Below are positions 12,784 to 24,312 of a stretch of DNA of 64,000 nt, piece after piece. Within the stretch, counting starts at the first letter, position 1, and each line of letters starts with the position of its first letter. The notes below the pieces were generated by a model. It ran no database searches and was not told the DNA's origin. It saw nothing but the letters and a program-made list of their open reading frames with translations. Both the position numbers and the translations under genes were made by a program. Source of the stretch: Pterois miles (lineage: Eukaryota; Chordata; Actinopteri; Perciformes; Scorpaenidae); contig CAMQGK010000052.1 in assembly GCA_947000775.1 (NCBI GenBank), positions 33,880,001 to 33,944,000 on the forward strand, given 5' to 3'.

Positions 12784-13449
12784 TAAACTTGTAGCGCTTC
12801 CAGATTGAGCTGAGTGGGGCTGGTAGGAGTCCAGTATTAGCTGGAATCTAGATTATCATCTTGCTTTGACACTTTTTCATAAATAAAAATTGCCACAGTG
12901 ACTCGTGTAGTGTTTGGTTTGTGTGTTTGAGAGTGACAAAGAGAGAGAGGGAGACTGTCGCATTCAGCGCCTGTCTTCCCTGTACTCAAGCCTGAAGGTG
13001 TTCTGTGCGGCCAAGTACCAATTAACCCATCTGCACCACTGTTGGCCCTGACTGGTGTGACGAGCTCTGCGGTGCCAGACAACAAAATGGTCCTGAGCTC
13101 GCGGTGCAGTGGGAGCTCCTCCCTGTAGTGGAGCTGGAACAAACTGAGCGGCTCAGGACACAGAGGACAGACTGCTCTGCCGCTGAGCGATGACAATGTG
13201 ACAACAGGTGATGATTGTGTGAGTCCCACTTGTCCTTGCATGCCTGCTGGATTGATTTTGCACTTTGGCTCACCAAAAGGAAGACTGTCGATGGCCCACA
13301 GGGGGAAATGAAACCTTTTCAGGCATGTCATACATAACAATTAGAAAGGAATGTGTTAAAATGATAAAACAGGAATGATTCAGCGTGATTCTTAAATTAG
13401 GTAGGAAGCATTATGTTCCCTTTCTTTAAAATAGGGCTTTATTGGTATT
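12784..13449. other. No assigned feature; 167-codon minus-strand open frame
   Basis: An open frame on the minus strand spans 12837-13340, among the longest in the window. It lies in a locally GC-richer patch, shows no conserved domain, signal or membrane segment I can recognise, and overlaps another open minus frame (13022-13276). Chance is the simplest reading, but conservation in relatives would be worth testing. Confidence 0.25.
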
Positions 13450-13453
13450 TCTT

Positions 13454-13655
13454 GGAGGGCTGCATGGTGGAGCAGTGGTCGGCACTGTCACTGGGGGCGA
13501 AGGCTGGGTTCACCCTGGACAGGTCGGCAGTCCATCGCAGAGCACTTAGAGACAGTCAACCATTCACGCTCACATCCACACCTACGGGCAAGTTAGAGTC
13601 ATCAGTTAACCTAACCTGCATGTCTTTGGACTGTTGGACTGTGAGAGGAAGCAGA
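13454..13655. repeat. SINE-like repeat in inverted composite
   Basis: A plus-strand head, 'gctgcatggtggagcagtgg' (13459), resembles the tRNA-like start of a common fish repeat. From about 13508 the sequence instead reads as the minus strand of that repeat's body: 'caccctggacaggtcggcag', 'cctacgggcaagttagagtc', 'aacctgcatgtctttggac'. So a short head in one orientation adjoins a body in the other. The 84-codon open frame across it is incidental. Confidence 0.55.
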
Positions 13656-15445
13656 AATGTTGTCTAACTAGACAAACTAACTCTGACTAGACGAAGGGTA
13701 GCATTACTAAATGTGATCATTTTGATCCATTATCATAAAAAAGTCTCCATTTTACTTTCCCTGGGTAACCTTTTCAGAGTAAGAGTAAAATACCCTCTTA
13801 TGGCCATTAATGATAATGTTGATATGTTGTCAGTTCAGCTTTGACACTGGTTTAGTTAGCATTTGTATATTATTGCTGTGCTAATACTTGACTAATATGG
13901 CATCTGATATCTCACCAAACCGTGCTACTGTGAGGTTATTCTGCATTTTTTTTTTCCTGCTATTAAAGATGCTCCTATATGCTGCTTGTGGGGGATATCT
14001 TTCTAAATACCTCCTAAGGATTCAACCTCTAAAGTGCACAAAATCAATGGGAGCTGAGCACCCTTGCTCGTTCACAGCACAGCAAATAGAAATCCATTAT
14101 CTCTATCAAGAGGAATCCACATGTTGTAGGTCACACCACACCTCCACAAATGACAGCAACACTAAGCATGACAGGCCTCTTTCTTATAAGCTGCTACAAT
14201 AGCAACTGACAGCAAATGAATGAATAACACATGAAGAGAAAAAAGCCGAACCAGGGTGATTAGTGCTCTACAAAGGCCTTTAAAGACATTCAGGATTATT
14301 GCAGCAAAGGGAAAGTAATCATTACTTCTTTTGGGGGAGAATGTCATGAAGTCCGGAGGAAAGGAAGGAAATCGACTGAGTGAGGTGGACTGGAATAAGA
14401 GAGGAGAAAGATGATGAAACTAAGAATCACATTTTGAAAAAAAAGGCTGAACAATACAATGATTTATACAGGGTGGAGAAATGGATGCCAGGAGGACATT
14501 GGATTGAAAAATGGGCCAAGTGCACAAAATAATGTCACTCTAATGACCATAGGGAGGGTTGACTTATCCTCCTTCCACAGCTACTAGAGCTTTTTTTCCC
14601 CTTACACAACTCTAAAGTGTCAGATGATAAACATTGCATGTGTTTTTTGGATACGACATTAGATTACAGTATGCCCTGTTTTTCCTCTGTGTTTGTGTGA
14701 CAACAAATTAACAGAATGAAGCATTTTTTAATCCATGGGTCCATCTGTCCAAACAACCTGAGCTGCTCTAACAGGGACGCTTTATAAATATCTGTCTGCC
14801 AGGGGTTCATTATTTCTTTATAGTGTTCAATATTTCTTTTTTTTTTGTATGGGGGTGGCAACTCTACAAACCAAATGTTTTTCAAGGTGAAAATTGTGAT
14901 TTTGTGTGGAAGTGACCTTGGTTTAAGAGCTAGATGGATGTCAAGGTGTCGTGGCTGACATACTCACCTCGCTTTCATCCCTGATTTTCCAAAATATTTC
15001 CTTCAAATGAGAGAATATATTTGTTAAATTGTACTGTATGAGATTTTTCTGATCTGCCACCTCTTTAGTTAAGGTCTGGTTAGAGTTAAGCTACTGAAAC
15101 TACTTTGTTAACTTAAAGTAAAACTATGGTTTATCACAATTTGTGTTTTATTTTCATAGCTTTCTATCACTGTACTCATCAAAGTCAAGTCTCTGAAATC
15201 ACACAGTGCAAACAGCTGAAAACTACATCTGATGGGGCAAGAAACACACAGTCGGATGATCGGACAAGCTATAAACTGAGTGTAGGCTTAACACTTTATT
15301 TGGAGGTCAAACAAAAAGTGAGCAAATGTTATGTCACTAATAGTCCCTCACTACACAAGAAAACTGTGTGTACAAGTATGGTCAGTATGATAGGTCAAAA
15401 GTCACGGATGCTTTCAACAAACAGTTCAAACTAAGTACATTAGAC
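13656..15445. other. No recognisable feature
   Basis: Unique-looking sequence. The 102-codon open frame at 15126-15434 ends next to the following dispersed repeat and has no recognisable domain. Confidence 0.3.
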
Positions 15446-15449
15446 TTTT

Positions 15450-15935
15450 TTATGAGGTGGTGAGTGCCATTTACACAAAAAACCCACTTTGGTTTAGGAA
15501 AAATGTCATGGTTGGGCTAATTAAAATATGTATGGAAACAACAGTACACAACTATGGAAAATTTGTCACAAATGTCACTAAAAACATGGGACAATCGTCA
15601 TATGACAAACTTCACTAACGCAACTTAAAAAAAACAAAACAAAAACAAAAACACAGGTCAACAACGGTCTCGAACGCCGGACTCCTGGTTAAAAGTCTGG
15701 TGTTTTCTGGACTTATTGACCTCCCAAACTGCCCACCATAAGCAGTCTGTCTCGCTTTTTATACTACATCACTAACTCTTTCCGTAGCATTTATACAGAG
15801 ATGTGTTTGCTTTACAGTCAGTACAGGATACGTGGCATAAAAATGACATGCAGGAAAAAAGAAAAATGGGTACCTGTTGCACACTAAGTGCTTTACGTTT
15901 CAAATGCTTTTTTTGTGTGAATAGGCTGAAAATAC
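15450..15935 (-). repeat. CTGGTCTCA-family copy, minus orientation
   Basis: 'ggtttaggaaaaatgtcatg' (15491) is the reverse complement of the 'catgatcttttcctaaacc' core of plus copies. The sequence then shares 'cttcactaacgcaactt', 'cgccggactcctggttaaa' and 'gcatttatacagag' with 37165-37560, and 'ttgcacactaagtgcttta' with 30500. It ends near 'ttgtgtgaataggctg' (15913-15928), matching the right ends at 30560 and 50205. An A-rich stretch at 15627-15650 is internal. Confidence 0.65.
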
Positions 15936-16812
15936 ACAAGGTTATTAATTCATCAACACATAAGTGCCTTGAGGCTTATTAAGCTCTTAACAGTTAGGCC
16001 CTTATGTTGCAAGTTTTCTACTTTTTTCTCCAATTACTTCTAATTTGTTCATATTTGAGTCTTTTGCATGTTGCAGTTTTCCTGCTGATAACCATATTTT
16101 AATAATGAGCACACTAGGTCCACCTCACGTGCACACACATCATTCCAGGCCTTGTTTCTGTAAATAGTGGTCTTCAACATAATATTCTTCTCACTCCATT
16201 TTTTCCAGTCCATTCGTCCTTTGACACCATCCGCTCTCTGCTTCCATCCCTTTTCATCTCTGAATGCACGGAGCAATAAAGTCCAGACAGTAATTACAGC
16301 TTGCCGACAAATAACACAGAACCATCCGACAGAGTGCAACTTCATATGCTTTTAAGCTGCTTATTTTCACCCTGCAGCAAATTAGACTCTTTGTGCTAAA
16401 TCGACCGGCCTCTCCCTCGTATGCTTCCTGTCAAGGTTTAATTGTGTAAACAAAAACCCACATGGTCTGTCAGCCCCTCTACACCTCTCTACTCCAACAA
16501 TATCTAATGCACAAGCTCTTCATGTTGTCCCGCTGAGTCTAACAGCCCTTTTTATTTGATTTGAGTGTTAATTATGGATAAAATATGTATAATGTGGAAC
16601 ATTTTAGTCATTTGACCATCAATTTCAGTCTCATGTTTGTTTAATTTTAATAATCATTATTTTCTTAATTATACGCCATGTCATGTTTGGAGGACAGTTA
16701 GCTCATTATTCTCTTTTTAAAACAAAGGGATGTTTTTATTTCCAGCAAATGAGTTCCCCATCTTTCCACATTTTAACCATCAAGTTGTGTTTCAAGCTTA
16801 CCACTTTTAATA
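15936..16812. other. No recognisable feature
   Basis: Unique-looking AT-rich sequence without a recognisable gene or repeat family. Confidence 0.3.
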
Positions 16813-16862
16813 AAGATAAGATAAGATAAGATAAGATAAGATGAACCTTTGTTAAAGTGTAG
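16813..16862 (-). repeat. (AAGAT)n tract with LINE/SINE tail trace
   Basis: About six AAGAT units (16813-16842) are followed by 'gaacctttgttaaagt', a diverged form of the tail core seen elsewhere. On the minus strand it would be a TCTTA-ended retroposon tail. Confidence 0.6.
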
Positions 16863-17087
16863 AAAAAAAACAATAACAATGCAACAAAAACAAAACAGCA
16901 AAACACCACTATCTGTGAATGTGTATGTAGTAAAAAAAACTCAGTCAAGGTCCATCCAGGAGAAAACAAACACTAGAGAGTGAAGAACGGTCATCTACAC
17001 AAAAACGCCAACGAAAATGTCTAACTGGAGACAACGTGATCTGTGAGCTTGTATTGGTGTGGGCAGATTCAAGGAACGGCAAGATGA

Positions 17088-17111
17088 TTTTTTTTTTTTT
17101 TTTTTTTTTTT
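17088..17111. repeat. T homopolymer, 24 bases
   Basis: Uninterrupted T run. It could be the A tail of a minus-strand retroposed copy, but no body is recognised to the right. Confidence 0.9.
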
Positions 17112-20037
17112 ACTACATTTTGAACTGGCTATGTGACCACGGTGTAATCTGCGTCCTGTCTCCTGCATGCTTGTAAATTTCTGTTATATTATATTATTGA
17201 TGTATTGCACTACAGCCGCCATGAACAACATTAGGCCAGGGAAGCCACAGAGGTTTCCTGTGCAAAGCTATGATGATCTGCACATTCACAAAGGCACCAT
17301 TGGCCGGCCAGGCTTTTTTTTTTTAAGAGGTGGATCAAAGTCATTTGTTGTTCTGACTTTTTAATACAATGGATTCATGTTGAATAGATCAATATCTTGA
17401 AGGTTTATATGTGAAAACACCGCTATAAAATGATGCATGAGTGCAAAACAAAGTCACTAAAAGGGAGACATAGTGACAGCTGCATGATCAGCACCATGGA
17501 CAAAATTACACATCAGACAGGAAAGACGACGACAGCTGAGCAGCATAACTGTGTTTATGGCAAATACACTATGGTCAAGATAGTTAGGACGAGGTTACCA
17601 ACTCACATAGAAGAGTTGTGGTTTCCCAACCTCCACAACCTTATTTTCCACCACTAAGATGTACAATTTGTCCAGCACTGGCACTAAACGTTAGCAGTTG
17701 ACATAAATCGTTCAAAGTGGATGTAATTCCATGGGATACTGGGCTGAAATGCATATTATATTCCATTAGAGTACATCAAAAAAATAAATGCACTACAGTT
17801 ATCCTTTCTACAACACCCAAGATTGCTTATGGTGTGTCCGCTTGCCTTCTAGTTTCCTCACTCACATTGTGACCATGAAGAACATGCAACAATGATTTTA
17901 GTGCATAGCACATTGAACTAAATTTAAAACAAGCTATTTTTTGTGTGTATTTATAGGTGGTATTGCTCAGAGTAACAGCTAAAATATTTTCTCTTAATAA
18001 CTGTTAAATAGTGTGGAAGCCTTCCATGACATTGGCCCTTAATTTTGGTGATACACAATGTTTTAGGTTAAGAAGGCAGCCAGCTGTATAGGAATCCTCC
18101 CTGAGCACGACTGTTTGGGGTCTGCATGTATACTGCACTACTGCACATCTTGTCTGTGTATATTGTCTATTTAATTGACTGGGTAGTATGGGCACCAATG
18201 GAGTTATTTAGAAGCTAAGCACGGCCAGTCTGGTAATAATCTCAGTAGCGGCTGGAGCTTATTGCTCCTACTGCTCCTACTGCCCTCCTCAGCTGACCAC
18301 GTTCCTGCTCCAGCTCCAGTATTTCACCTCGATGAGCTCTGTATTTTCAAAACGACCTCGTGGCTGAGGCAGAGCTAATGGCATCTCTGAAGGTCCCAGT
18401 GGGCTTTAAAAAAGCAGACAACAGCCAGACTGCATTTAAGCAAACAAGTTTATTCATTGTTTTCTTTACTAATATAAGACAACTCACAATGAAAGTTAAC
18501 ACACAACATGACATGATGTTGATATAGATGCCATGAGTGTATTGAAATATGTTTTGTAATGTATTTTTGAAGACATCCTAACATGTACATCATTGAAAAG
18601 CCAATTTCAGACAGAATAGGCACAGACACACAATGACAGCTTGATAATGTAATGTCCTATTTATTGTTATATATTTAGTTATATCATTACAGATTTGGTT
18701 TCAGGACAGTTTTATTAATGTCTTCTTTTCTTGCTCTCTCTTTTTGCTTGAAAGCCGCTGTCAGCAGGATAAAGCTACTTTGAACAGGCTTATCACCAGC
18801 AGCAGCTTCGCCATCTGCATGACAGAGATGAAGGCAAGGAGAGGTGGAGGAGATGGGGAACGAATGGAAGAGGCAGTGATGAAAAGATAGGAAACAATTT
18901 GTTGGAAAGGCAGGGATGGACAGAGAGGGAGAAAACCATGAAGATGAAACCAAGTTCAGGGAGAGGAAAGATGTAATAACATGCCCAAAGAGCGAGGGGA
19001 AGATCAGAGAGAAAGACAAGATGTGGGAGCCGATCAGAGAGAAACACATCAAATCACCTGTCCAGCAGTAGCCACTGCAGTAACATCACATTGCATTCAT
19101 CGTGCAAAAAATGTTCGTCCAAAGCCACATACAGTAATACTTTCAAGGGATGACAGCTTGATAGAAATGAGCTAAAGTAAACCATCTGCAGGTATGCATT
19201 GTTATCATAAAAATATCAATTAACTGTTTTTCTGAAAATGACACTGATTGGCAAGAACAAACAAAACGTAATAAATACAGCATCTTAGTACAGTTTTGTG
19301 TTTCCATGGCAGCTGTGACAGCATTTAATATGTCACACTATGGCAACCATAGATGAAACCATAGATGTATAAAGAGATGCAGCATTGGAGTCGGGCTCCT
19401 GTTCATTTCTATGAAAACTGCTCAGTGATGTATGATGCACAAATGGTTTGACTGCTGCATAATAAAAGTACCTGGATCTTCCGGCGACCTTCCACATCCA
19501 TAAGCACCGTAGAGCAGTAGCGTTTCCTTTAACCCTGCCTTCCAGCCCTCGGCCTCGGTCTCATTCACATGAACGGAGGAAGGACAATAACTCAGAATCT
19601 GACTACTTGTGCATTTCACAACTTTTAGGACCTAAAAGTAATAAGGGAAACTGACTTACTATTCCCACTGACAGAGAGACTTCAGTCAGGTCCCAAGCAC
19701 AGCAGAGCACACGGATTTAAGGCAGTCAACTCTTTTAGACGACTGTTTGGCCACTACGACGCTCTTCCTCAGGACTTGGTTGATACACAAAATGCTATTC
19801 CCAAGCAACAGCTTACTCTTTACAGTTATTAAAAATGAATGCTATCTTTAATGGGGCAGCAGCATACTACAAACAAGATTGTAAATTAAGTTTAATAACT
19901 GGAGATCTCAGTTGTCTGGTTTCAAGCTGGATTGTCTTGATATGTAAAAAATGCTGCAGGATAATTGGGTATAAAGAGTAAGCTCATTTCATTATTCTTC
20001 AAACTATATGACTAACTGTTCTTTAAACATGTCTTCT
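17112..20037. other. No recognisable feature
   Basis: Unique-looking sequence. A 121-codon minus-strand open frame at 18687-19052 lies in a polypyrimidine-rich strand (Ser/Phe/Leu-rich translation) and is a composition artefact. Confidence 0.3.
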
Positions 20038-20105
20038 GGAGCCAGGGCTGGACTGGGACAAAAAGAAAATGGCCCAGGTATTTTGGTCCAGACTGGCCCT
20101 CAGAC
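20038..20105. repeat. Probable fragment of dispersed fish repeat
   Basis: 'agggctggactgggacaaaa' followed by 'atggcccaggtattttggtc' resembles a short repeat seen widely in fish. Class unknown and recognised from memory only. Confidence 0.35.
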
Positions 20106-21476
20106 ACCACCTATCTTCACATGCATATATCAACAGTGCCACTCCCTAGAAACACTAATCCTGTGTAATAATCAAGAAGGAATTAAGGAAGGTTTAAGAG
20201 AGAGGAAACATGATAAACAGATACCTTCAACAAGCAGCGTTGCAAAATTGTGTATTGCACTTTGATGAGCAGGGCTTTCCACAAGGATATGGAGTAGCCA
20301 GCCAAGAGAGTCCTAGCATTTCTAATGCCACTCCTCCATCACACACTAAGCTTAATTATTCCATCAATCCTGTCTGATTTCAAACACACAATTTGTTGTT
20401 ATACAATTTGTTGTAGTGAACTATTGTAAAAGAGAATCAGGCTTCTTGTGTGTTTTAGCGCAAATAATAAATAAATAATAGTCTGTAAATAGCTATTAAT
20501 AGTGTATTTAAAACCACGCCTATTACTGATCAGAACTTAAGAGTGTAATTAAAACTCATTAGGCCTAGACTTTTGGCTTAAAACTATGCAACATGTTTTG
20601 GGACCATTATTTTATTATTTACACATAATGCAGCATTCATATTAACATTTAATGCTTCTGGAAATGTTTGTCCTAAAAGAGCAGATTATTTAAGAATGAT
20701 TAATAATGTTTCATTAATTATATTTGTTCATAAATGAAAGTTATTGTGAGCAGTTTCTCAATTATTGTCTTTCAATTGTTTTACAAAAGGGACGTGAACA
20801 TCATGTCATAAATCACAGTACCTTCATTCTCCACCCCCATCCTCCATGCGATGCTCTCCACATTTTTGTATGTTCATACGGCTGTGAGGTGCAAATACGC
20901 TGGTGCTGCACCGTTATGAGTCTCCAAGAGAACCTGAGTCGGAGAGAGGAGAGAAGAGTAGCTTGTGAGAAGCTCTGCTATGCAACAAAAAGGCATAGTA
21001 CACCAAGGAGTAAAATGTAGTACTACTTCCAGCACTGGCAGGGACACAACCTCTCAGCAGAGAGCACACACATATTCGTAGCCTACAGAGCATGTAGAGG
21101 TGGGACCGATACAGGTCTCAATCATCAGCCCTCAGTCAGTTTAGAGACAAACAACAGATAAAAATAAACAAATAAATAAAGACAGCTGCATTGACCCAAA
21201 AGGCATATCGGTCCACCGGTAAAGTGCCCGGCATGCCAGATGGCCAGTCCAGCCTTCTCTGGAGCTATGATGCAGCAAGTACAGCCAGTAGGCAAAGCAG
21301 TGAAAACTGTGATTATAATGGTTACATCTGTACACTGCCATGTTTGGGGCAGAATCCGTTCATCAGTGAGCGCTGTGAACTGAGGTTCAGCTGCCTGTAC
21401 AGTTCAAAAAAATCAAATGGAACGAGACAGAGAAATAGAAAAAGGAGAGATGCCCCGTGGACAGCAAATGCCAATC
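20106..21476. other. No recognisable feature
   Basis: Unique-looking sequence with AT-rich runs (20450-20720). No gene recognised. Confidence 0.3.
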
Positions 21477-21665
21477 TCCAGTCTTAACGAAGCCGGTTCT
21501 GTCTGATGTCTGGCTGGCTACAGCTAATGATGAGGCTTAGTTAGGTGAGGGAAAAGATGCAGGGCGAGACAGGATGAGGGTGAGGTGGCTTTGGGGGGGG
21601 GTCTAAGCGCCAGTCGTGAAACCTGCCTTGTCTGATGTCTGGCTGGCCACAGCTAATGATTAATT
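21477..21665. repeat. Imperfect direct duplication, 129-bp spacing
   Basis: 'gtctgatgtctggctggc' at 21501 recurs at 21630, followed in both by 'acagctaatgat' and preceded by related sequence (CCAGTC... at 21477 and 21610). About 50 bases are duplicated with mismatches. Confidence 0.7.
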
Positions 21666-21957
21666 GTAGGTGAAGGAAGGTGAGAGACGAAGGAGGGAGG
21701 GAGGAAGGAGGGAGAGAAACTGTTCCACCTTATCTCTGCTAAAGAAAAGTTTTCCTCTTCGTATGTTATCACTCTTTTGGGCATTTCACCCTGTTCATAG
21801 TTTATTTATTAAATTTTTATATATGAAAATTAATCTCTGTGACATAGATATGCAGACATGCCTGTCCATACACAACAACAAAAATGATTGTTCGTTCACA
21901 TCAAGTTTCAAGGGAAACATATTTTGTCACAGATTGTGGTTTTTGATGTATTACTAA
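21666..21957. other. Purine-rich tract, then AT-rich unique sequence
   Basis: A GGA/GAA-rich stretch (21670-21720) followed by AT-rich sequence up to the Tc1-like insertion. Confidence 0.3.
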
Positions 21958-21959
21958 TA

Positions 21960-22776
21960 CAGTGCTCAAAACATTTAAGGGAACATTCGATCATTCCAGT
22001 CTAACACCAAGTCAGTTTAACTTCAGGGATGTCAATCTGTCCATGCGTGAAGCTCAAGTGATTGTGAAACACTTTCACCTGCTTTGGTGCAAATGAAAGT
22101 GACAGCAGGTGCAATGGAGAAGCAACAGCTGGACAGCCCTCAAAAAGGGGAATGGTTTGGATGTGGTGGCCACAGACAAAGGGGTCACACAGACCTCCAT
22201 GTCATAGCCAAGGTCTCCTCAGAGGTGGTACAGTGGGTTCTGGCTTCCGCCTGGTACCAGACAATTTCTGGTCTCGTGTGACCAGAGCACATATGCAGTT
22301 CCTGGATGCCAAAGGCCCTGAGGCCATTGACTGGCCCTCATATTCCCCTGACCTGAATCCAATTGAGCACTTATGTGACGTTAAGTATCACCAAGTACTG
22401 CCACAGACTGTCCAGGAGCTCACTGATGCCCTGATCCAGGTCTGGGATGAGATCCCCCGGGACACCATCCTCCGACTCATCAGGAGCATGCCCAGATGTT
22501 GTTGGGACTCATACACACTACTGAGTCACATTATGAGTTACCGTGACCCCAAATTCACACTAGTTGGATCAGCCTGTGATTTAATTTCTATCTTTGATTC
22601 TCAGAGTGATTTTGAATCCAGCCCTCAGTGGGTTGAATATTTTGGTTTCCATTGACCGTTGTTACATCATTATGTTCTCAAAATTATACAGTGTACATCA
22701 GCAAAGATTTTCAACTTCAATAATTCGCTCATCAAAATGTGATGAGTGATTTAAGTGTTAACTTTTTTGTGCAGTG
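21960..22776 (+). mobile_element. Internally deleted Tc1/mariner-family transposon, 817 bp
   Basis: Flanked by TA (21958-21959 and 22777-22778), the Tc1/mariner target duplication. The left end is CAGTGCTCAAAACATTTAAG; the right end from the other strand starts CACTGCACAAAAAAGTTAAC, a recognisable inverted pair. The interior keeps only the end of a transposase gene. An intact element of this type is about twice as long, and the lost part falls near 22175-22200. The sequence between coding end and right tip ('cagcctgtgatttaatttct', 'ttgaatccagccctcagtgg') also matches my memory of this fish Tc1-like family. Confidence 0.8.
22290..22545 (+). pseudogene. Tc1-like transposase, C-terminal remnant
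   Basis: The plus-strand open frame starting at 22152 (167 codons) carries, at about residues 61-75, WPSYSPDLNPIEHL. This is the signature around the last catalytic acidic residue (the Glu of PIE) of Tc1-family DDE transposases, followed by VQELTDALIQVWDEIPRDT and RLIRSMPR, typical of the C-terminal tail. The usual Trp after HL is Cys. The helix-turn-helix domains and the first two catalytic Asp residues are gone, and residues before about 45 come from sequence joined across the internal deletion. The protein would cut and paste the element at TA sites; this copy cannot. Confidence 0.85.
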
Positions 22777-22799
22777 TATGTTTTTAATGTTGGTCCCCA

Positions 22800-22970
22800 G
22801 AAGTTCATGAACAGAGGAGGTTGTGTGGTGAATGTGTCAAACACCAGACTTTCACCCAGGAGACCACTGTTTGTGTCCTGTGTGAAACTAAAAGTCAATG
22901 TCCACTTTTGTTGTTTTTACTCAAACTTACCCAGTAGTTTTGTTGCCTACATGATTCCAGGTGCCTGATT
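22800..22970 (+). repeat. CTGGTCTCA-family fragment, plus orientation
   Basis: 'caaacaccagactttcaccc', 'aggagaccactgtttgtgtc' and 'gtgtgaaactaaaagtcaat' match the region at 7480-7560 and 47730-47790. 'cagtagttttgttgccta' matches the core. It begins directly beyond the Tc1-like element, so the latter may have landed in or next to it. Confidence 0.6.
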
Positions 22971-23829
22971 GGCAGCAAATCATCTGATGTCAAAATCATG
23001 TCAGAAAAGAAATGAGGAGTTTTGTTTCAAAACAAAATTTTGAACTGAGCAATGTTGGTTTTGAATACAAAGTCAGATCCAAAAAAATGTTTCCCCGGTT
23101 TTGAGAGAACTTGACTGGTCTGCATGAAGCCCTGACCTCAGCTACATGCAGCACCGTTGGGATGAATCAAAGCAGGCAGGGCCAGCCAACTTCCAACACA
23201 TGTGCATTCACGCTGCATCATGTTCACACTCACATTTACATGACTTGATTAATTATTGTAGGGAGGGGACGCGGGCTGAGCGTTCAGCATCATTACCTCT
23301 GCCTTGATTTGTCTGTGGCTGGTTTGCGTGCTGTCTGCTAACTCATTACCTTCTGTGTTTCTTAGTGTAGCTGTGTTTATAGGGCCGCAGGGTACGAGGT
23401 GCTGTTTACATATGCAGGCATGCCATCTGTATCCACTACGGCACAGAGAAAAGGTGTTGAGGCTACTGTGGCGTGCTCCCACAATGCACTTTGTATAATT
23501 AGTCTTTAAGACAGGGCTATCGCCACAAATTGTTACTTGGCATTTTTTAATGATATACTCAAATGCCTCGTAGAAATGAGTCGTTTTCTTTGCCTGGTCT
23601 CTTGAACACAAATTTATGATAATTATCATTTCTCTTTAATTGGACTTTATTTTGGAGAGAGAGCTGTTGCCCTTGAGGAACACAGCTTCATTAGCATATG
23701 TAATAGTAAAAATAAATGTTGAAGCTTTGCATCTTCTTAATAAGGTCATTGTTAACATTGTCATTACCAACATCATCATCTCCTAATATATCATTTATCA
23801 CCTGTGAAGTAGAGACATAGGACATGCTG

Positions 23830-23832
<3 letters not shown>
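22971..23832. other. No gene; candidate conserved noncoding stretch 23255-23700
   Basis: No coding feature. The 23255-23700 part is free of repeats and contains clustered AT-rich homeodomain-like words, including the perfect palindrome ATGATAATTATCAT near 23616. This is only a suggestion of a regulatory element, since composition cannot prove it. Confidence 0.15.

Positions 23833-23862
<30 letters not shown>
23833..23862. repeat. (GA)n microsatellite
   Basis: About 14 GA/AG units, embedded in a purine-rich neighbourhood that continues to about 24050. Confidence 0.9.
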
Positions 23863-23864
<2 letters not shown>

Positions 23865-24222
23865 GTGAGTAAAGGCATATTATTATGTTTTAATAGCTTT
23901 CCCTGGGGATGAGAGGGCCCATTTCCACCTCAGCTAATGAAGGGAATGAGCAGAGCAGAGAGGAGAGAGAGGATGTAGAAGTGAGGAAAAAGGGTGAGGA
24001 TGAGAGGACAGGTGAGGAGGTGTGGTGGGGTGATGAGAGGAGACATGGACAGAGTGGAACAGATGACATGAGTCAGGATTATTCGGCTTTAAAGAGGAAT
24101 AGCTAGTGTTCATAGCACATTTAGCAGAGTGGTGTGTCAACTGAGAGCAAATTAGCACCCTGTGTTAAACCACTGCATCGCTAATGAGTTTGTTGGTCGG
24201 TGTATACTGAGCTTTAGAGATG
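23863..24222. other. Purine-rich sequence, no gene
   Basis: GAG/GGA-rich to about 24060. The highly charged translations on either strand are composition artefacts. Confidence 0.3.
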
Positions 24223-24312
24223 CTGCAGGTAGAATTGGAGCAAATGTGATTTTAAAAAAGGCATTTTTTTAACAGTCACTATATCAGGTAATCAGAAAAA
24301 AACATGGTAAGG
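24223..24312 (+). repeat. Fragment of dispersed repeat shared with 58590
   Basis: 'gcaggtagaattggagcaaa' then 'tgtgattttaaaaaaggca' and 'cagtcactatatcaggtaat' match the start of the longer copy at 58590-59050 in the same orientation. Only the first 90 bases or so are present. Confidence 0.65.

Noticed and set aside
12837..13340. 167-codon minus-strand open frame as a gene
   Set aside because: No recognisable domain, no splice or start context, overlapped by another open frame, and located in a locally GC-richer patch where stops are rarer. Kept only as something to test by conservation.
18687..19052. 121-codon minus-strand frame, Ser/Phe/Leu-rich
   Set aside because: Explained by a purine-rich plus strand; no membrane-protein pattern or homologue recognised.
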